64,000 nucleotides of DNA, taken from assembly GCF_000379665.1 (NCBI RefSeq), contig NZ_KB903359.1:1517340-1581339 (forward strand). Reading direction: 5' to 3'. Made by a program: the position numbers and the translations under genes. Of this stretch, positions 35,663 through 43,591 are shown one piece after another; the first letter of the stretch is position 1; the number at the start of each line of letters is the position of its first letter. The notes below the pieces were generated by a model. The model ran no database searches and was not told where the DNA came from. It worked only from the letters and a program-made list of their open reading frames with translations. This DNA is from Butyricimonas synergistica DSM 23225. GTDB taxonomy: Bacteria > Bacteroidota > Bacteroidia > Bacteroidales > Marinifilaceae.

Positions 35663-36676
35663 ATGGAACTAAAGGAATATATTCTTAAAAACGAATGTCT
35701 TGAAATCCACGTCTGTAACTTGGGCGGGATCATAAAAAATCTATTTGTCCGTGATTACAAATGGAAGCAGACGGACGTGGTGCTGGGATTTGACAACGTG
35801 GAGCAATATGCAGCCCCCACGTATTTGAACAATTACCCGTATTTCGGGGCTCTGATCGGACGCTATGGCAACCGGATAAAAGATGCCTCATTTGAAATAG
35901 ACGGGCAAACTTTCTCGTTAGCCAAGAACGATAACGGGAATTGCCTGCATAGCGGGGCAGCTGGTTTTGACAAACGCGTTTGGAATGTGGAACAACCGGA
36001 CGACGAACACTTGATTCTCCGCCTTTCCGACCAAGACGGGACTGGCGGCTTCCCCGGCAAACTGGACATTACCGTGAGGTACTCGATAGAACAAAACGTG
36101 TTCCGGGTTATTTACGAGGCGACCAGCGACAAAGCCACCCACGTGAACCTCACGCAACATCCTTATTTTAACCTCAATCCGGACGACGAGAATATCGGGA
36201 AGCACGAGTTGCGCTTGTATTCCAAACGTTACCTTGAAACCACACCCGATTTGATCCCCACGGGAAACATTCTTCCGGCAGAAGGTAAGTATGCCTTCAA
36301 TTTCAATAAACCGCTTTTCCTTGCCCTGCAGGAAGACGGGCTCGACGATTGTTATGTGTACGAAGATCTTGGGGAACCTCAACTCATGGCTGAATTATCG
36401 TACCCGAAGAACGGAATCACGATAACCATTTTATCCGACTACCCGGGTCTGCAAGTATATACCGGCAAGCATATCGATGTGGCAAACGGCAAAGGCGGCA
36501 AGCATTACGGAGCGTACTCCGGCATTGCCCTCGAAGCCCAGATGTTCCCCGACAGTCCTCATCATCCCTCTTTCCCCTCCACCTTACTCCAAGCGGGAGA
36601 GGTGTATCGCCACAAAACGGTGTACTCGTTCAACTGTTTTAGCGTAGAGAAAGAAGATTGGTTTGGCGAGGACTAG
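35663..36676 (+). CDS. galM: Aldose 1-epimerase (galactose mutarotase)
   Basis: A 337-residue mutarotase. Family motifs: LIGRYGNRIKDASFEIDGQ, the catalytic-region histidine in THVNLTQHPYFNL and the catalytic glutamate in GIALEAQMFPDSPHHPSFPS. It converts beta- to alpha-galactose, the substrate of GalK, which is encoded divergently. No signal peptide is visible, so the enzyme should be cytoplasmic. Confidence 0.93.
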   Translation: MELKEYILKNECLEIHVCNLGGIIKNLFVRDYKWKQTDVVLGFDNVEQYAAPTYLNNYPYFGALIGRYGNRIKDASFEIDGQTFSLAKNDNGNCLHSGAAGFDKRVWNVEQPDDEHLILRLSDQDGTGGFPGKLDITVRYSIEQNVFRVIYEATSDKATHVNLTQHPYFNLNPDDENIGKHELRLYSKRYLETTPDLIPTGNILPAEGKYAFNFNKPLFLALQEDGLDDCYVYEDLGEPQLMAELSYPKNGITITILSDYPGLQVYTGKHIDVANGKGGKHYGAYSGIALEAQMFPDSPHHPSFPSTLLQAGEVYRHKTVYSFNCFSVEKEDWFGED

Positions 36677-37014
36677 ACTTTGACACTAAACAACAAAAAT
36701 TATCAAGGAATGATTAGGTTATATGAATTCCCACTCAACCGTCACCCCCCTTTATAGCCTTTCAAAAAAAATTGGCGTCCGATACTCTAATATTGGATCA
36801 CAAATCATATACCCCAAATCACTCGTGAAACAGATCACCGCCAGGAATCTATACCTCAACACAACACACTGATAATTGTAATATTAAACCATCTGTATTC
36901 ATCATTACAAACTATGCAAATAATCTTTACTACAAGATATTTTTTATATATTGACAATTATTATATGCTTTTTGTTGCGAATTTCAAAAATATTTTATTT
37001 CTTTGTTATCCAAC

Positions 37015-37036
37015 ATTGGCGTTTTTTTTCGCCAAT
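37015..37036. repeat. Perfect 7-bp inverted repeat around a T8 loop
   Basis: ATTGGCG-TTTTTTTT-CGCCAAT. The T run sits in the loop, not after the stem, so it does not look like a terminator. Confidence 0.55.
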
Positions 37037-37222
37037 ATACGTTCTTTGTTTATGACCATTTTTACACGAAGTCTCGCCGACCTCCTTGTTGCTTTCAAGA
37101 TGTGTCACGGTTTTGACTCCATATAAAAAGCATAAATAAATGAATATCCACACATCAGACAAACTAGAATTTTCAAAAATCGGCGTTGGTGCTTGAATGG
37201 TGTAAAGCAAAACAGAGAGCGC

Positions 37223-37254
37223 GGTGGAAGATCGGTAGCGTCTTCCACCCTTTT
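37223..37254 (+). terminator. Hairpin GGTGGAAGA/TCTTCCACC followed by T run
   Basis: A perfect 9-bp stem with a 9-nt loop followed by CTTTTC. Could terminate an upstream transcript or be a regulatory site. Confidence 0.5.
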
Positions 37255-37288
37255 CACTTGGATACTTTAACTTAAACTACACATTTGA

Positions 37289-37322
37289 CCGGAAAGTTTA
37301 TTGCAAAAGTAAAACTTTCCGG
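37289..37322 (+). promoter_or_regulatory. 11-bp inverted repeat just upstream of metalloproteinase promoter
   Basis: CCGGAAAGTTT and AAACTTTCCGG flank a 12-nt loop, ending 10 bp before the -7 box. It may be a terminator (followed by TCTATTTTATTA) or an operator overlapping the -33 region. Confidence 0.5.
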
Positions 37323-37332
37323 TCTATTTTAT

Positions 37333-37340
37333 TATCTTTG
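37333..37340 (+). promoter_or_regulatory. -7 box TATCTTTG for metalloproteinase gene
   Basis: TATCTTTG matches TAnnTTTG; predicted leader about 95 nt to the ATG at 37443. Confidence 0.55.
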
Positions 37341-37442
37341 TGAATCAACATGATACAGCCTGTACTCTGTTGAAATTACCGGCAAAGAGGGTCCATTCGG
37401 TGAGGTTTTCGGCATTATTTTTCATGTTAAAAGAAACAAACA

Positions 37443-38750
37443 ATGACAAACAAGACTTTGTTATCTTTGATTTATGCCGGAATATTCATATTAGCCGGAT
37501 GTAGTGATGACCCGTGGGAAGGCATTCACCTGCAATCCGATTCCGCAATTGAGGCAGGAAAAGAAGCCCAAGTAATACGCATACCCTTGACCAGCAGCTC
37601 GGAATGGGATATCACCGCACTTCCCGTCCGCTGGTGTCAAGTGGAACAAGTGAAAGGCGAACGTGTCGACACGCTTGTCATCACCGTTTCCGACAACATT
37701 GCCAAAGAAAAGCGACAAGTAAATATAGAACTCTCAAACGAAACTCACGGAACCATCCTAAACGTCCAACAAGCTGCCGCCAGGGAAGACCATCTTTTCC
37801 TGCTTCCCATCATTTTCCACGTCCTCTACACCGACGCAAGCGATACGACACAAAATATTACCCACTCTTACCTTATGCGGCATCTCGTAAACGTCAACGC
37901 CCTTTACCGCAACGAATCGGGTAATTCCGTCGACATGATGGTTGAGTTCATCCCCGCCTCGCATGACCCGAGGGGACAGGAACTTCCCGAACCCGGAGTC
38001 AATCGCATCTTTCATCCCGACCTCCCTATCAATCCCAACAAATTTCAGGACAATGAATACGGGGATGTCGCCGGGCTGTGGAATCCCCGCGAATACATCA
38101 ATGTCTTTATCTTCCCGTTCAAGGAATCATTTGCAGCTGGGATATCTACCTTCCCTTATATGCCGTGGGGATACCCGCTGTCGGGTCTGGTGGAGGGCGA
38201 CCGTTATTTCTCAGAACTTCCGGACGACTACGTTGCTTGCATCGTGTGGAACACCGATTATATCTTCTATTCCTACCGGATGACTCCCGATAGTCCCCCT
38301 TTCGAATTCGGGGGAACATTCACTTTGGCTCACGAACTGGGACACTATCTCGGGTTATTTCATGTTTTCACGGCGCCTTCAAGCCCAGACGATTACTGTG
38401 ACGATACCCCGGCTTACATACACGAGGACCACTCGCTATACCTCGACGAACTCGATGAACTTTACGAAGCGGGAATAATCGATATATTTGAATTATACAA
38501 GGCAGGCATGAAAAGAGTAGACATCCACGGTAACGAATTTATCTCCACCAATATCATGGATTATGAATATGGCTCTTTAGACCGTTTCACCCCCGACCAA
38601 CGCCGACGAGCGCGTGCCGTGCTAGAATACAGTCCGCTTATACCGGGTCCCAAGATAGAGGTGCCGATAAACCCGACGAGAAATTCTGTTCAACACCGTA
38701 CAGGACGTTCCGATTCGTCAACACCACCACATCGCCCAATCGGCTACTGA
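37443..38750 (+). CDS. Zinc-dependent metalloproteinase lipoprotein (BACON + metzincin)
   Basis: A 435-residue lipoprotein (signal ending FILAGC, Cys20). A BACON-like domain lies at about 30-110 (SSEWDITALPVRWCQVEQV, KRQVNIELS). The catalytic domain has HELGHYLGLFH with zinc ligands His297, His301, His307 and Glu298, a YCDDTPAY loop and a Met-turn NIMDYEYGSLDRFTPDQ, as in pappalysin-like (M43-type) enzymes and the Bacteroidales BF0631-type lipoprotein family. Probably faces the cell surface; substrate unknown. The C-terminal tail after about 415 is low-complexity and basic. Confidence 0.9.
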   Translation: MTNKTLLSLIYAGIFILAGCSDDPWEGIHLQSDSAIEAGKEAQVIRIPLTSSSEWDITALPVRWCQVEQVKGERVDTLVITVSDNIAKEKRQVNIELSNETHGTILNVQQAAAREDHLFLLPIIFHVLYTDASDTTQNITHSYLMRHLVNVNALYRNESGNSVDMMVEFIPASHDPRGQELPEPGVNRIFHPDLPINPNKFQDNEYGDVAGLWNPREYINVFIFPFKESFAAGISTFPYMPWGYPLSGLVEGDRYFSELPDDYVACIVWNTDYIFYSYRMTPDSPPFEFGGTFTLAHELGHYLGLFHVFTAPSSPDDYCDDTPAYIHEDHSLYLDELDELYEAGIIDIFELYKAGMKRVDIHGNEFISTNIMDYEYGSLDRFTPDQRRRARAVLEYSPLIPGPKIEVPINPTRNSVQHRTGRSDSSTPPHRPIGY

Positions 38751-38786
38751 AATTTATTTTCGCCGAAAGGTTTATTTACCGTTCTT

Positions 38787-38816
38787 TTGAATTCTTGCCA
38801 ATCTTTATTAGATTTG
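38787..38816 (+). promoter_or_regulatory. Promoter for GNAT-like/IbrA/IbrB operon
   Basis: TTG at 38787-38789, 19 bp spacing, then TAGATTTG at 38809-38816: both elements of the Bacteroidetes consensus. Transcription from about 38823 favours the ATG at 38834. Confidence 0.68.
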
Positions 38817-38833
38817 CAAGAAAGAGATCGGAT

Positions 38834-39238
38834 ATGAACATAGAAAAATTACATGGAACGTCAACCCGGTTGTATCAACTTGTGGCTCCTTTGGTCATGA
38901 GCCCGGCTATACTCCGCCAAAACAACAATTACCCTTTCAAAACTACAGACCATCACGTGTGGTTCGTGGCAACCGAGGGGGACAAAGTATGCGGCTTCAT
39001 GCCCATCGAGATCAAAAGTACGTGCATATGCATTGACAACTACTACGTGTCCGGTAACAATACCGCACTATTATCCTCGTTCGCCCAAAAGGCGATCGAG
39101 GAATTTACAGGCGACAAACCTATTTACGTGATTTCCCACGCTTCCCATGCGGATACATTCCGCGCGCGTGGTTTCACGGTCAAGAAGGAATGGAAATTGT
39201 ATATCAAAATGATGCATGAAATCCATGAGAAAAGCTAG
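38834..39238 (+). CDS. Small GNAT-like protein in IbrA/IbrB operon
   Basis: A 134-residue protein without close recognised family. The pattern HHVWFVATEGDKVCGFMPIEI, then a strand-turn with CIDNYYVSG, a helix LLSSFAQKAIEEF and the late ADTFRARGFTV recall a GNAT acetyltransferase fold (beta4, alpha3 and the final beta-bulge), but the acetyl-CoA P-loop is not clear, so activity is doubtful. Start at 38834 is set by the promoter. Its 3' end overlaps the IbrA-like start by 14 bp, so the two are translationally coupled. Confidence 0.6.
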   Translation: MNIEKLHGTSTRLYQLVAPLVMSPAILRQNNNYPFKTTDHHVWFVATEGDKVCGFMPIEIKSTCICIDNYYVSGNNTALLSSFAQKAIEEFTGDKPIYVISHASHADTFRARGFTVKKEWKLYIKMMHEIHEKS

Positions 39239-40529
39239 AAGCGTGTACGACGCGGTACAATCGCGTTTGGAACGGATATTCTCCGACTTCGATTACGTTT
39301 ACGTTTCCTTCTCCGGAGGGAAGGACAGCGGGGTTCTACTCAATCTTTGCATCGACTACATCCGCAAACACAAGCTAAAACGCAAACTCGGGGTATTTCA
39401 CATGGATTACGAGGTGCAATACCAGGAAACCATTCGTTACGTGGACCGGGCTTTAGCCGCCAATTCCGACTTGTTGGAAGTCTATCGGGTATGCATCCCA
39501 TTCAAGGTATCCACCTGCACTTCCATGTACCAGCGTTTCTGGCGCCCGTGGGACGATAACCTGCGAGAACTGTGGGTACGGGAAATGCCCCAGGGATGTT
39601 ACCGGAAAGAAGACTTCGATTTCTACACGGAAGAGATGTGGGACTATGAGTATCAAAATAAATTTGCCGAATGGATTTACCGTAAGAAAGGCGCCGAACG
39701 TGTCTGCTGCCTGATCGGCATCCGCACGCAGGAAAGCTACCACCGCTGGCAGGCGATACACGGTGCAAGAAACTACCGTAGTTACAAGCACTTGAAATGG
39801 ACCCACCGGATCAACAAAGGTATCTATAACGCTTATCCTATTTTCGACTGGCAGACGACAGATATCTGGACGGCAAACGGGAAACAAGGCTGGGATTACA
39901 ACCACCTCTACGATTTGTATTACCAAGCCGGGGTACCGCTTGAACGACAGCGCGTAGCGAGTCCTTTCATTTCGCAAGCACTGCCGAGCCTCAAACTCTA
40001 CCGGACGATCGACCCGGACACGTGGGGAAAGATGATTAGCCGCGTGAACGGGGTAAACTTCACCGGAATATACGGGGGCACCACAGCCATGGGATGGCAA
40101 TCTATTTCCCTTCCCGAGGGGCTGACGTGGGCGGAATACATGAAATTCCTGCTCTGCACCCTACCGGAAGAAACCCGTCAGAATTACCTGAACAAACTCT
40201 CCACTAGCATGGAATTTTGGCGAAAGAAAGGAGGTTGCCTAGCGGAAGAAACCATCGCCAAACTGATCCGGATGGGCATCCCGATCACTGTCGGCGAAAC
40301 CACCAACTACAAGACCGACAAGAAACCCGTGCGCATGGAATACCAAGACGACGTGAACATCCCCGAGTTTAAGGAACTTCCCACCTTCAAGCGGATGTGC
40401 ATCTGTATTCTCAAGAACGACCACGCGTGCAAATACATGGGCTTTGCCCTGAACAAAAGTGAAAATGATCGCAGAAAACGTGTTATGGAAAAATATAAAG
40501 CATTAATGGATAGCTATGGAAAAATATAA
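39225..40529 (+). CDS. IbrA-like PAPS reductase-family (PP-loop) protein, DUF3440
   Basis: A 434-residue protein with an N-terminal PP-loop ATP pyrophosphatase domain: YVYVSFSGGKDSGVLLNL, with SGGKDS at residues 30-35. Further family features are FHMDYEVQYQET, CCLIGIRTQESYHRW and YPIFDWQTTDIW, then a C-terminal DUF3440 part. It resembles E. coli IbrA, which together with IbrB activates eib prophage genes; mechanism unknown. Related PP-loop proteins (DndC) act in DNA phosphorothioation. An in-frame ATG at 39216 is an alternative start. The next gene overlaps by 14 bp. Confidence 0.85.
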   Translation: MRKARSVYDAVQSRLERIFSDFDYVYVSFSGGKDSGVLLNLCIDYIRKHKLKRKLGVFHMDYEVQYQETIRYVDRALAANSDLLEVYRVCIPFKVSTCTSMYQRFWRPWDDNLRELWVREMPQGCYRKEDFDFYTEEMWDYEYQNKFAEWIYRKKGAERVCCLIGIRTQESYHRWQAIHGARNYRSYKHLKWTHRINKGIYNAYPIFDWQTTDIWTANGKQGWDYNHLYDLYYQAGVPLERQRVASPFISQALPSLKLYRTIDPDTWGKMISRVNGVNFTGIYGGTTAMGWQSISLPEGLTWAEYMKFLLCTLPEETRQNYLNKLSTSMEFWRKKGGCLAEETIAKLIRMGIPITVGETTNYKTDKKPVRMEYQDDVNIPEFKELPTFKRMCICILKNDHACKYMGFALNKSENDRRKRVMEKYKALMDSYGKI

Positions 40530-41028
40530 TAGCCCTGTCTACAAGGTGATCCCTGTACCTATCGACAAAGTGGTCGCCAACTCGTACAACCCCAATGTGG
40601 TAGCCCCGCCGGAAATGAATCTGCTGGAACTTTCCATCTGGGAAGACGGTTACACCATGCCTTGCGTATGCTACTATATTCCGGAGAAAGACATTTACGA
40701 ACTGGTGGATGGTTACCATCGCTACAAGGTGATGAAAACCTCAAAACGCATCTTCGAACGCGAACATGGATTACTCCCCGTCGTTGTGATCGACAAGGAC
40801 ATATCCAACCGGATGGCGTCAACCATCCGCCACAACCGGGCACGCGGCTCCCACAGTATTGAACTAATGACCGAAATCGTGGCAGAACTCACGAAAGCCG
40901 GAATGTCCGATAGCTGGATCATCCGCAACATCGGTATGGACAAAGACGAACTCCTTCGCCTGAAACAAATCTCCGGGCTCGCGGAACTTTTTGCAGACAA
41001 GGAATTCACGCTGACGAAGGAAGACTGA
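40516..41028 (+). CDS. IbrB-like ParB N-terminal-fold protein
   Basis: A 170-residue ParB/sulfiredoxin-like protein: PIDKVVANSYNPNVV, ELSIWEDGYTMPCV, the nucleotide-site motif LVDGYHRYKV and IRHNRARGSHSIELM typical of IbrB, followed by a helix-turn-helix-like stretch (DSWIIRNIGMDKDELLRLKQISG). ParB-fold proteins of this class bind or hydrolyse nucleotides and may bind DNA. Partner of the IbrA-like protein. The start lies in a 14-nt exact repeat shared with the end of the IbrA-like gene. Confidence 0.85.
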   Translation: MEKYNSPVYKVIPVPIDKVVANSYNPNVVAPPEMNLLELSIWEDGYTMPCVCYYIPEKDIYELVDGYHRYKVMKTSKRIFEREHGLLPVVVIDKDISNRMASTIRHNRARGSHSIELMTEIVAELTKAGMSDSWIIRNIGMDKDELLRLKQISGLAELFADKEFTLTKED

Positions 41029-41030
41029 AA

Positions 41031-41158
41031 GGATTAAGTGATTGACGATTCAGTGATTACGTGATTTCGCCGCTCGTCCCAACACTACGGTTTGAAGTTG
41101 TCGGACAGTTTGTGCGGCAGGAATCACTGAATCGCAAATCACTGAATCACCTAATTAT
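41031..41158. repeat. AATCACTGAATC-type intergenic repeat pair
   Basis: GATTAAGTGATTGACGATTCAGTGATTACGTGATT at the left and GAATCACTGAATCGCAAATCACTGAATCACC at the right are inverted relative to each other around a G+C-richer centre, between convergent genes. A long imperfect hairpin is possible; a terminator role is plausible. Confidence 0.6.
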
Positions 41159-42259
41159 CAAATCATCAAAGTATTGCACCAGCTTCTCGTGTGGCACGGA
41201 TACACAAACCCGGGCAAAGCGCTTGGCGTATCCTTGATTAGTCTTCGTGAAAAAATCGAGCCCCACGGCACCGATGTAATGGTCGAGTAATTCTTGTTCG
41301 CTACGGTTCACGATAACGAAAATTCCCCGGGGGCTTGTCCCGTGATAGAACTCCTCGGCAAGGAATCCCCGTTCCCGCAAATAATCGATATTCAAGGCAA
41401 TATCCCGTGTAGTGCGTTCCTTGAAAGCAGTCACAGCGGCACGTCCTTCCGGCGTAGTCAACAAACGTAAAACCAATTCCTGCGCAAAACCGTTAATCCC
41501 GTTCGTGTTGTACATGACACGTACTTCTAGTTCGTCATGCAATTCCTTGTTACTCGTGTGGATAAACCCGAGGCGTTGCCCGCTCAATCCCACCGATTTG
41601 CTGAAACTCTCCGTGATAATCACGTTTTCCATATCCATCAAACGCGTGTAATAATCATCGGAAGCATCCATGTAAAGGCGACGATAAGGGCAATCATAAA
41701 AGACCACCACCCCAGCATCATTCAACGCACTGATAATTGCCAACTGTTCGTCGTCGTCGTGCTTATCCCCGAGTGGATTACTCGGGTCACTGATTAACAC
41801 GGCATTTCCCCGCAATTCGTCGATCATCTCCATCAAGTCGGATTGTCGATCATACCCCACGCTCTCGATATGACGTATTTTCAGCATCTTGAAATAACAT
41901 CCCCAGTAATAAGTCGGCAGGTACAACCGTCCGATATTCACGGTTTGAGCCACCAGATCGAGGGCGTGCATCCCTCCCGCTGTCACCAAAATACGATCCG
42001 GGGAAGACTTTCCCATGAAAAACTCATCGTTGATTGCCGCCCGCAACTCCGGTCGTCCGGCACCATGCGGATACACCTGTATTTCCGGCGAATTAAAATT
42101 AATACCTTTCACGACTTCCGTCAAGTCGATATTCACCACTTGATTGACACCTCTGTTCAGCGGCAGATACTCTTTCCCATTCACCCGGGAAAGTTCTTTC
42201 AATGTTTCCCCCGATTGCACGATACGGGAAAGCACAGCCCCACTCTTGTTAATTTTCAT
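41147..42259 (-). CDS. PLP-dependent class I/II aminotransferase
   Basis: A 370-residue fold-type I enzyme: YPHGAGRPELRAAINDEFF, the cofactor helix TAGGMHALDLVAQ, ISDPSNPLGDKH, FYDCPYRRLY, and the Schiff-base lysine in ITESFSKSVGLSGQRLGF. I start at the ATG at 42259; earlier TTG starts fall in repeat sequence. Substrate unknown. It differs from the aminotransferase at 28.3 kb and stands alone between repeats. Confidence 0.86.
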   Translation of the reverse strand: MKINKSGAVLSRIVQSGETLKELSRVNGKEYLPLNRGVNQVVNIDLTEVVKGINFNSPEIQVYPHGAGRPELRAAINDEFFMGKSSPDRILVTAGGMHALDLVAQTVNIGRLYLPTYYWGCYFKMLKIRHIESVGYDRQSDLMEMIDELRGNAVLISDPSNPLGDKHDDDEQLAIISALNDAGVVVFYDCPYRRLYMDASDDYYTRLMDMENVIITESFSKSVGLSGQRLGFIHTSNKELHDELEVRVMYNTNGINGFAQELVLRLLTTPEGRAAVTAFKERTTRDIALNIDYLRERGFLAEEFYHGTSPRGIFVIVNRSEQELLDHYIGAVGLDFFTKTNQGYAKRFARVCVSVPHEKLVQYFDDLIIR

Positions 42260-42279
42260 TGCTATACTATTTCTTAAAT

Positions 42280-42333
42280 CCTTCAATCTAAAATTAATCA
42301 GTCCTTCAATTTAAAATCATAAATCGTAAATCA
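42280..42333. repeat. TTCAATCTAAAATTAATC / AATCGTAAATC intergenic repeat
   Basis: CCTTCAATCTAAAATTAATCAGTCCTTCAATTTAAAATCATAAATCGTAAATC contains a repeated TCCTTCAAT word and the AATCGTAAATC word found at 14480-14515. Confidence 0.55.
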
Positions 42334-42795
42334 AAACCTCCCCTCCTTCAGCCTCTCGTTAATCAGATCACGATACTCGTAATAAAGGTCTTCCAGCAAC
42401 GGCATTTTCTCCGTGAAGAAAGCGTATATCCGCTCGTGATCCTCCGTGCGGTAAAGACTCACCCCCGGCAACTCGAAATAGATGGCACTCACCACCTGTC
42501 CCTCAATCCCCGTGTACTCCTCGTCCCACATCAAATCGTCGCCACACTCGGCACGGAACAATGTCTGGTACGACAGAATACACTCGTACACCTCGAAACG
42601 TCGCAATTCACTTTTATGGTCGATTTGGAACAACACCAGTGCCTTCTTCTCGTCGACATAAAATTTCAACTGCACCGACGGAATCTTAACCCCCGTCAGC
42701 ACCCATTTCCGGTACACGTGCTTCTGCCGGCAATAACGCTTAAAGCCATCCCAAAACCTCATCCTTATCTCTTTCGCTTCTTCTCTCGTGAACAT
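42331..42795 (-). CDS. DUF4268 domain-containing protein
   Basis: A 154-residue protein matching DUF4268: FTREEAKEIRMRFWDGFKRYC at the start and WVLTGVKIPSVQLKFYVDEKKALVLFQIDH. In other bacteria this domain can be fused to restriction-type endonucleases, but here it is alone and of unknown role. The ATG at 42795 is chosen over an upstream TTG; a TATATTCG box (minus strand) lies 27 bp before it. Confidence 0.85.
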   Translation of the reverse strand: MFTREEAKEIRMRFWDGFKRYCRQKHVYRKWVLTGVKIPSVQLKFYVDEKKALVLFQIDHKSELRRFEVYECILSYQTLFRAECGDDLMWDEEYTGIEGQVVSAIYFELPGVSLYRTEDHERIYAFFTEKMPLLEDLYYEYRDLINERLKEGRF

Positions 42796-42837
42796 CTTTT
42801 CAAATTTTGGCTGATTTACACGCGAATATAGCAAAAT

Positions 42838-42920
42838 AGTCCGTAAAGTCTATCGACTTCATGGACTCTATCAACTTTATAAACCTTACAAACCTTATGA
42901 ACTTTATAAACTTTATTTAC
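42838..42920. repeat. TTTATAAACCTTA-type intergenic repeat
   Basis: GTAAAGTCTATCGACTTCATGGACTCTATC followed by ACTTTATAAACCTTACAAACCTTATGAACTTTATAAACTTT; same words as in the repeat at 31975-32068. Confidence 0.55.
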
Positions 42921-42928
42921 TATATTTG
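42921..42928 (+). promoter_or_regulatory. -7 box TATATTTG for rnhB
   Basis: TATATTTG matches TAnnTTTG, 39 bp before the rnhB ATG, directly at the edge of the repeat. Confidence 0.55.
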
Positions 42929-42967
42929 CCCAAACGCTACTTGTAGCCTTTAACTTTTAGTAAACAT

Positions 42968-43570
42968 ATGCTGACATTAAAATACTATCAGGATAAGACA
43001 GAGGCGGGTTGTGACGAAGCAGGAAGAGGATGTTTGGCGGGCCCCGTCTTCGCGGCAGCAGTCATTTTGCCCGAGAATTTCCGCAACGAAATGCTTAACG
43101 ACTCGAAGCAACTCTCCGAGAAAAAGCGGGATGAATTAAGAACGATCATTGAACGGGAAGCCCTCGCGTGGGCGGTAGCAGCCGTGGATAATGAAGAAAT
43201 CGACAAGATTAACATACTCAACGCCTCCATTGAAGGGATGCACCGGGCTTTAGCTCAATTAAGCATCACCCCGCAACATATCCTGGTAGATGGCAATCGA
43301 TTCAAACCTTACGGGAACATCGAGCACCACTGCATCGTGAAAGGCGACTCCAAGTACATGGCTATCGCTGCCGCCTCCATCCTCGCCAAGACTCACCGTG
43401 ACGAGTATATGCTGCAACTCCACGAGCGTTACCCCATGTACGACTGGGCAAGCAACAAAGGCTACCCGACCAAAAAGCACCGGGCTGGGATCGCCGAACA
43501 CGGCATCACTCCCTACCACCGGCGTAGTTTCACCCTACTAGACCCGCAACTAACCCTCGAGTTCAATTGA
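42968..43570 (+). CDS. rnhB: Ribonuclease HII
   Basis: A 200-residue RNase HII that removes ribonucleotides from DNA. CDEAGRGCLAGPVFAAAV near residues 16-33 holds the Asp-Glu pair of the active site; NDSKQLSEKKRDEL, VDGNRFKP (third acidic residue), IAAASILAKTHRDEYM (fourth) and YPMYDWASNKGYPTKKH follow. Length and motif order are typical. The GH3-type gene starts 21 bp later and may be co-transcribed. Confidence 0.96.
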   Translation: MLTLKYYQDKTEAGCDEAGRGCLAGPVFAAAVILPENFRNEMLNDSKQLSEKKRDELRTIIEREALAWAVAAVDNEEIDKINILNASIEGMHRALAQLSITPQHILVDGNRFKPYGNIEHHCIVKGDSKYMAIAAASILAKTHRDEYMLQLHERYPMYDWASNKGYPTKKHRAGIAEHGITPYHRRSFTLLDPQLTLEFN

Positions 43571-43591
43571 AATAACATCAAGGAATCACCT

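Larger units (their letters stand above)
36677..37442. other. 766-bp AT-rich intergenic region with several hairpins
   Basis: Between galM and the metalloproteinase gene. No credible gene: a 70-codon open frame at 36914 is AT-run derived and hydrophobic without family resemblance. Contents seen: a perfect ATTGGCG-T8-CGCCAAT hairpin (37015-37036), a hairpin at 37223-37254, an 11-bp-stem hairpin at 37289-37322 and the -7 box at 37333-37340. Confidence 0.65.

Noticed and set aside
36914-37126. A 70-codon hydrophobic ORF in the long spacer
   Set aside because: Driven by AT runs, crosses the T8-loop hairpin, no promoter or family resemblance.
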